A stretch of 64,000 nt of DNA from Trichobilharzia szidati (lineage: Eukaryota > Platyhelminthes > Trematoda > Strigeidida > Schistosomatidae). The stretch is from positions 98,531,256-98,595,255 of the forward strand of contig OX235271.1 in the NCBI GenBank assembly GCA_944472155.2, in the 5' to 3' direction. Position numbers and translations under genes: made by a program. The notes under the pieces are model-generated. The model was given only the letters and a program-made list of their open reading frames with translations, did not search any database and was not told the origin of the DNA. This document shows, piece by piece, positions 48,601-57,600 of this stretch (positions within the stretch are counted from its first letter, which is position 1; each line of letters opens with the position of its first letter).

Positions 48601-51600
48601 ACAGGTTCAAATAAGTGGAATAATTCACACAATTTCATTACCAACCCTTAAATTAAGAGTTGGTGCAGGCTAGCCCTGCACCTTAACAGGATTAATTACT
48701 AACCAAACATGCTTATATTTTTGCTCAATGTTTCCAGAAATCTGCATTTTGTCAGATAAATGGAACTTTTCACTGGTAGGAAGTCAATTGATTGGACCAA
48801 AGTGCTCGGTCTCAGGTTGACATGTCGGCTTCTTGTGCAGATGCTTTGATGATGTCTAGGCATTTAATTAGAATTTAATTTGTGGATGGTGACTAGCAGT
48901 GGAATCCAGGATGCGCGTTTCGTCCTATTGGGGACTCGCCTTCCAGCTGGATGTACCTGCATTTCCCAGTGAGTGATGATGTTCCCACCGAGTGCCCATA
49001 GTTGCAAACGCCAAAACGTTATCCACTAAACCACTTGGGCCAATCTCTAAAACATCGACCAGGGTCATATACATCAGTATATCTATAGGGAAATCAAATA
49101 AGAATGGCGACAGCGGGCATCCATAACGTACACTGCTAGTTGTCATTACTTCGTGTAAGAAGAAATAACAATATACAGAAAAAGTCCAACTGAATTTAAA
49201 CGAAGAAAACAGGCTGATAAAAAGTGCTGGTTAGAAGACTGAATTAAACTACGGGCTGTAATGTAAACAAAATGACCGAAATAAAATATGAATAACACTT
49301 ATTCACTAAAGTCAGGCACATAATTCTATATACGAAAGGTAATAAAGTGAAAGTACAAACCCATTTCGTTTTCAGAAATAGAAGGCAAATAAACTCGAAG
49401 TAATTGATTTGAACTTAAGCAGCTCGTATCACCATTCACATCTTTAATTCTGCCGTCGTTCACTATTGTGAAAGCATTTCCAGCAGGATCACAAATAGAT
49501 ATTTTTTCTACACTCTTTAATTCCATTCGCTTATTTGATGTATAGTTTTCGCCATATAATTTTGAATCAACGTCTGCATGGTTCAATTCATGAAGATGGT
49601 CACTGCCTTGTTTAGGATACAGTTCCCTCACGTTTGCCAACTGAAAATACGGAAAAAGTATAAGGTGATTTATCTAGTAAATATTTCTGTATATAAAATA
49701 GTTTTATACACACATGTGCTTAAAGATAAGACATGATACACTGCGAAATTGTGAGGCACAAATTTATATAGATTCAGGAGATTCAGTACGTGGTTCATCA
49801 AAGTTACTAAAATCATATAGCTAATTTATCAAACGTATCTGCATATATCTTAGACAACTAATGATAGAATGAGCATGAATTAAACTGTTAAGCAGTGAAG
49901 TGGTTGACTCCGTTTAACCACTTTACGCTAGGATTGACAACGTTTACGAAATACGACAAATAAATCTACCCAGAAAGGGGCAAAACATCTATGCGTAGTG
50001 AATAAGAAAAAAGCACTTACATCTTTTGGAAGCTCATTGAAACAAAAGATTTTCGTATTAGAATTAAACTCAGCTGCTGCCATATGAACTTGATTACTGA
50101 AAACTGAACTTGAAGTGACAGTTGATACGCACTTGGACAGTATTGAATGTACAGCATTTTGATGCCAGCGATCAATGTCTGGTGGACTGGGACGTACAAT
50201 AAATGGAAGTTGGACATCAGATGAAACACGCTGTAGTCTGGATTTTACCACTTGTGGACCACCCACAGCCAGGAACAAACTCAGGATTGGAGGTGGACTT
50301 AAACCAAGTAGACAGAGCTGATAAGAAAATGAATTCAAAGGCATATTGTTATGTGATTATATATAATTAAACTTAAAAGGCACTCCGTAAAACGACAAAC
50401 TTCCCTACTTATCAGAAATTTTCTGAATAAATGAAACAATAACATTCGAAGAATAATGAGAACGAACCCCCCTGAGACGAATGTAAGTTGAAGTATTTAA
50501 CTGTGACTTATATCGGTTGGATAAAGACTGACAATTATATCTCACCTGGCAAATTTTGGTTATAGGAATTAAAATTCACAGAATGTTATACTACTGTATT
50601 TTGCCTTTTGGTAACCAGCTTGAATCACTGGGCAACCTAACACAATGCATTCGGGTTTTCTCTAATTCTTATTGTCTTAACCATTCAATTATGTCCTTCA
50701 GTCGCAGAATGTACTCAAGCATATTTTCAACTGGTTTTCAAACTACTGGTGACAACTTCGCGGAGACAGAAGAAAAATATAATAAGGGGTTTGTCTAATC
50801 TTCAGATCTAAAAGCATTGCGTCATGCGATACATTATAGACTGTTACTTTACTTGAATATCCTGAATGAGGAGAAAATATTATACAATAAATTAAGCTGA
50901 AAATTCTGTACACTGTGTAAACATTTTATTCAGAATAGAGCTACTTTTTACTTATTTACTTTGCAGACATATGTAATGCAGATCTCTGCTTAGTACTCTA
51001 CGTATGCAAAACGAGTATAAATTAATCTGCAGTTTTGTTGGTTTACTAATTCCATTATAGTATTCAGGAAGCCTATTTCGCTGGAAATAAACTTCCAAGG
51101 AGATACTGTTATTCAACAATCGCCAAGGATTTTTCTGCTTCATACACGGGGGTGAAAATAAAAACTAAGTTCGGAAACAAGAAAACAAAACAATAGGTAT
51201 AACACACCAACATACCTTTCTGATTCCAGTATACAGGACTATGCCAACACCAGGGTCTAAACAGATAGTTATCCGCGAATACGGCACGTAAACAGCATCA
51301 CAGGCTCGAAGATAAGTTAAGTCACCAAAGACTGCTTGATAGTCATCAGTCATCCGTTTATTATCACTGGTACATAAAGCCGTCTCTTCATCATTTATCC
51401 TTAAGCAAGCTAGTCTACACTGTCTGTCATCAAGGCCAGGTGAACTTGTGAGAAAGCAAATCCAAGAGACAGATATCAAGTCAACCGCCAGAAATGCAGG
51501 TGATTTCATTGGGCCATATTTATGACACGGTAGAGTTGGACTGTTATCTTGAATTACTGCAAGATGACTGGCGGAAACAAAGTAAAAGACGATAAAATAT

Positions 51601-54600
51601 TCTGCCAACTTAAAAATACGTAATATAACAGCAACAAAGAGCAGCCGATTGGACTTATTACTCAGATATATTTTAATTTTCTACACACTGAGATTATGAT
51701 AAGTAGTTTCATTAAGACAATAGTTTATTTGACTTGCACGCAAACCTTTTCAATAATCATAAAATTGAATCAACTGTATTACAGAAAAAGACAATAAAAT
51801 GCTTATACATAGAACAATGTCAAAAAAGAACTAGGCATAACTGTAGTACAATTTATGCAAAGCATAAACTCACGATGTATCAGGGTCAGTAGAGAGCATT
51901 TCACCTCTATTTCTAATAGAAGAACTGTTGTTACACGGTTTTTCAGTCTTCGGCAGAGGAAATGGTAAATCCGGAAGACGTCGACTCAATAAAGCAAATC
52001 GACCAGAAGCTGACAGATCGGAAATAGATACGAACGACAAAATACAACACATGGGTAATATACAACAACAAAAAAAGTAAAATACAATTGACCACTCATA
52101 ATGGAAAAAAGTAACTTAAAAACACCCAGTCAAAAATGCTATAAGAATACCAACATTTGAAATGCGTATCAATTCCTTCGAAGTCCTCTTCTTTCCTTAG
52201 TATTAGGCATATCTCAGATTTTTGAAAAGCTATGTCCTCTAAAAGTACAACAGCTAGTAATTTGAACTATGCTTTGAAAGACTTTCTCTCAAGTTCTAAC
52301 AACGGATACGCACCGCTTAGTAACACAGTCATTACAAGTAAACCAGCTAACTAGCTCACTTGTTGTTCACTGTGCAATTCTCTGCATCACTTAATCTATA
52401 AAATCATTTTATAAAGGACTGTGAGCTAAGGGTATGACTGATTGCGCTTTGTAAACAAAACATTACTACTTATACGCAGTGTTCATGCATAAGTATGAGC
52501 AACCTACCATTAAATAGCACATTTTTGATAAATGAATCTACTTACAAGGAGCACAATATTTACTGTTTTCTTTTGTGAAGTTAGATGCATGCTTCATTGG
52601 GCTTACACAGCTAGGATTAACTGGTGTACTGAATGATCGAGTCGATGGCGGTTCTGACCATACAAGGCGAAGACAAACTTTCGGAAGCAATGGTTCATCT
52701 AACAGATTTGCAATCTGATCAGCATCAAGAGGGCTGAACTTTTCAGTTTGAACAGAGGTTTCACACTGGTTGGGATGGCAAAGAGCAGCTTGTATGGAAG
52801 AACTAAAGTGGAATAACACAGATACAAACTAGTAAATTATTTTATGATGACAACACTAAATTAAACTGATAGAGTTCAATTACTCTGAAAAAACATGCAC
52901 TTTCTATTAGGAATTAAAAATGCATATTTCAATTTTTTCCTTTAAATAACAGGAAACTGTAACCTTGGTACGTTAAAGCTACAATGACTGATATAAGAGT
53001 TGTTGTAGTAATAAATGATAAATCTAGCTCTGTTAATGTACTTGGAAGTGGTTTCGAAGATGGTCTTTCTCGAACTACCCTAATAAAATTTTTGTTCAAA
53101 CTGGAAGTATTACGACAAAATGGATACATTGTTCACTAGACACATCACATTACACGATTAAAATAACCATTCTTATTATAACGCCGAAAGTAAGAGTATG
53201 ATTATGCTTCAGATAAAATCAGATATATATATTCATCACAAATAACTTTCAATATTCAATAAGCTGGATGGACCATAAACCGTCTATCGATAAAAAAACG
53301 CAAAAATCCTGGCTCAGATGAACTGTTACATCACATTGGAAGGCATAACTTCGATTCATCTTGTGTCCACTGTCACTCAGTAAACCAAAAATGGGTGACG
53401 AACTCTTATAAATAAAGGCGCATGAACACTTATCAACCCTTAAATCTTGTTTCTTTTGTTTTTGTGTAAACAATATAAGGGAAATAACGTGTTGACGACA
53501 AGAAATAGATTCAGCTGATGATAAGGAAAACAGATATAATGAAAACCTTTATGTTGTGTAATTGCTTTAATAAGGACACAAACTCACAGTCGTCCTTGTA
53601 ATGTAGTCAAATTTAATGGACTATACTTCTGAGTGTGAATGATACTCGTTGGTTTAGGTGTATAACTACTTCCTGTTGGCTGAGGATCCATAATAGGTGT
53701 CCTTCTTGTGTGAAAACTACCAGAATTATTTAACGTGGAAGGTGCATAGTTTAGAGTGTTGCCCGGTGTTATATTAGAGAGTCGATTGGTGTAAGTATTA
53801 AGGTTTGCAGGTGTGAAAGGAACAGCCTAAGAGAGAAAAAGTAAAAATAAAACACGTAAGCAAAAGAAATTACGTCCACAACTTATAAACATAGTTTGTT
53901 CTATAAAACTAAATGTATATCTCCAAATTTATATCCAAGGTTTAGTGGATTGATAGGAAATACACATAACTAAATTCTTTCTAATTTAGCCGTTTCTTGG
54001 TATCCAAAACTTCATGAACATATAGTTCACTTTTAAGCAATGAGCCATGGGCTATAAATCACCTCCCTCTAACAGTGGTGTGAATAGGCATATAGAACTA
54101 CAACAAATCACATAACAAACATGCTTCACATTTTAGTATTTGTTCGTACATATGCACCCACTACATTAAAAATATGATGTTTGAGATCACTAACAGTGGC
54201 ACAGCCCAAGGTCATAGTAATTATTATTAATAGTAACAAAAAGTTCATGACCTAACTTATTTCAGTAATCAATACCACATCAAAACTGGGGTTACTATAG
54301 GACCAAAAATATTGATAGGTGCCATCTGGCGATAAAACTCAATTGCCAACAGTGGGAACAGTTAACAAGGGGTCTTCATGTGTTGGTTTGCAGGGATCTG
54401 TTTGGTTTCAGGATCTCATCATGAACTGACATCGGTTACAGAACTACTGGAGGGTCGTTGGTTTGGATTCCTCTATGACCCATCTTTACATTCCTACTTT
54501 AATTATCAACCTACGATGTTGAACAATTAAACCAAGGCTATTTCATAAAATATCTCATATTTATTAGAGCTGTATTTTCACTAGATAACTCATCAAAATA

Positions 54601-57600
54601 CAACCAATGCCTTCATTATGTGAATGTATTCTGATCCCAGCTTAAGCTCTAATGGTAAAACAATGGCCCCAAGTCCATACATAACCGAATGAAACATGTC
54701 AACTTACTTTGTTTACCAACAATCTATATGTCGAAAACTCTAATGTTTAAATACAAAAGAAAAGTTCAGTAACCTACACCATAATACTTGGAGATATTAA
54801 CACGAATAAAATCTTTGTCAATTGACAAATTTAATAGTAAATAAACACATATCAACGTGAAACATTGTACAGAATTGTATCATTTCACTATGAGATAAAA
54901 AAAAGTAATAATATCAACAAATGAGCTACAAACTTACCGGAGAATGAAAGGGAGACTGAAAACTAACATGGTAATTCAACTGAGAAGGCTGAGCTTCGTT
55001 TTTTCTTAAACGAGACAGAGATACAGCGAATGGACTTAGGCAAACATCAGGATTGGGAGAACATATAGAACGTTCATCAAACGTGACCTGAGTTTCGTCA
55101 GATTTTCCAGGATATTTTGTAGACTCAGAGTGATAAATTAATCCTGTTAATGCGTGTGTAGCAACACTGATACAGCCATTTGCATCCATTTGATACAAAT
55201 ATGCATAGTCCTAAATGATACATAAAAATTTACACATCATAAGAAACTGAAAACTGAAAAAGAACTTTCGGCTGGTAATAACTTTTTGTTAAAAGTCAAC
55301 AGAAAATAAAAGACTGATACAAAATTCATATTTACGTTTTATTGCACGATTTAAAATGTTTTTAAGATTCAACTTTAGATTCAGTCTATATTTTTATCCT
55401 CATCAACATGGGTCAGTCCAAAGTAACTAAACTTTCAAAGTTTCGAACTAGGCTTTTAGTACACTCTGAATGCATCATGACAATTAAAGTTCTTGTTATC
55501 ATAGGCAAACTGGTGCCTGTTCACACAATGATTAGTTACATCCCAATAGTGCTTAGCCATATGCTTCAAGAGTAGAAGCTCTCCCCATATTAGTGCCCAA
55601 TCTACAGATATTGGCTTTATAACTTTTATTCTTATCTACTGACTTACACCAGTGCACTTTTTTGAAGTTTCCATCGAATTATACTTTGAGTGTCTACTTT
55701 AACAAAACCAAAGTTGGATACATCTTGCATGGAATGACTCCAGAGATGTTTGAGGGCGGCAGAGACAGTTTACTGTCTGCATTAACTAAGGTATTAGGTA
55801 GCGTCTGGGAATCAGAGGAAGTCCCGTCGGGTTGGAGTAAGTCACTGATTATCCCGATATACAAAAAGGGAGACAAGTCTTCCTGTGATAATCACAGAGG
55901 GATTAGCTTGACTAATATGGTATCTAAAATTCTAGACTCAATAATAATGCGTAGACTAAGCGGTTCTCAGGAGGAACAAACATGAGAAAACTAGGCAGGC
56001 TTTAGACCAGGAAGAGGGTGTATTGATCATATCTCCACCCTTCAACAGATTCTGGAACATAGGCATACTTACCGGCGTACAACAATCATTATATTTCTTG
56101 ACCTAAAGGCGGCATTCGATCCTGTCGACCGAGAGGTTCTCTAGCGATGCTTAGCTGTACAGGGAATGCCAAGAAAATACATTGCACCGATCAAGACACT
56201 ACTCGAACTCATGCAGCCAGCCAGGCGAGAGCTTACTGCGAGTTGTCATCTGAAGTGGTAACGACTAGTGGTGTCCGACAGGGATGCCTACTATCCCTAT
56301 TTCTATTCAATTTCATCATAGATGTACTAATGGACTTAACCCTAACTCACTTCGGAGACTCAGGGATTGACTTGTTACCGTCAGGGAATAATCTCATCGA
56401 CTTAGAATATGCAGATGATGTAGTCCTTCTAGGTGACGACGCTGTAAAAATACAGTCTTCCGAAAACCTTGAGCTGCAATCGGCGAGTGTTTGGCATGCG
56501 ATTTGCTCCCGCCAAATGTAAGATGATGCTACAGGACTGGACTTCATTGACTCTTAGCTTAGAAATAGGGAGTGAAGTGGTAGAGCGCGTTGACCACTTT
56601 ACTTATTTGGGAAGTTGCATCAGCTAACGGCAGAGGGTTGACCGCTGACGAAATCTCAGCACGGATACAGAAGGCTAGTTTCGCATATGCCATTTTACGC
56701 CATTTCTGGCATAGACACGATATCCGGTTATCGACCAAAAGGCGTGTGTACTGCTCAGCAATCCGATCCGTCCTCCTTTATGGCTGTGAGACCTGGCTAT
56801 TGAGAGTGGAAGATATGAAAAGACTAGGTGTCTTTGATCATAGGTGCCTGCGTTGTATCTCCTGTGTGAAGTGGTATAATAGGGTGAGCAATAATGAGGT
56901 TAGGCGTCGAGTTCGAGGTAAGGAAAGAAAACTAATCCACGAGGTTGTGAAGTTACGTCGACTGAGAGGGTTTTACGTATTACGTATGCCTAGGCATTGC
57001 GTTCCTCGCCAGGCAATGTTAGCTGACATAGGATCGATGAAGTTGGAAAAGAGTTGGCTCATGACTCCCTAATAGGAGTGTAAATCGCTATCAGCTCTTG
57101 ACTAATATGCTAATGGTCAGACTCGGGCACATTTACGTACACTTAATTTGAACGTTTCTGTTGCAGCAAAAATGTATGCTCAACTGTATGACAATCACTA
57201 CGCATAAACATCCCAAATAACTTTTAAAAGTGAACTTTTCTGATCCACACATGATTAAAATAACTATAAAAATCAACCGATTGTTTTAAGGTTTAGATTA
57301 CAAGCTGATCAACAGCATCCACCGTAAAATAAGTGTAACGATCACTTACTTGTGACAAGGCTTTCTCCAGCTGCCATACAGCATGTGACTTTGTTATGGA
57401 ATGATACGTTAGAACCATATTAAGCGATGGAATAATACCGATAACTTTTAAATTGACATCCGTAACAAATCCAATTCCGAAACCCCCACTAGATAAAGGA
57501 ACTTTTAAAATCACAGGAGCAACTTCATCAAGTGGATGAGTAAGACTGAACATCGAAAACAAAGGACAAGGATTCTCAGTTTTTGCATTCGGCATATCAC

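Noticed and set aside
50556..50798. 80-codon + strand frame
   Set aside because: No recognisable motif, inside an APC1 intron, low-complexity AT-rich composition; most likely chance.
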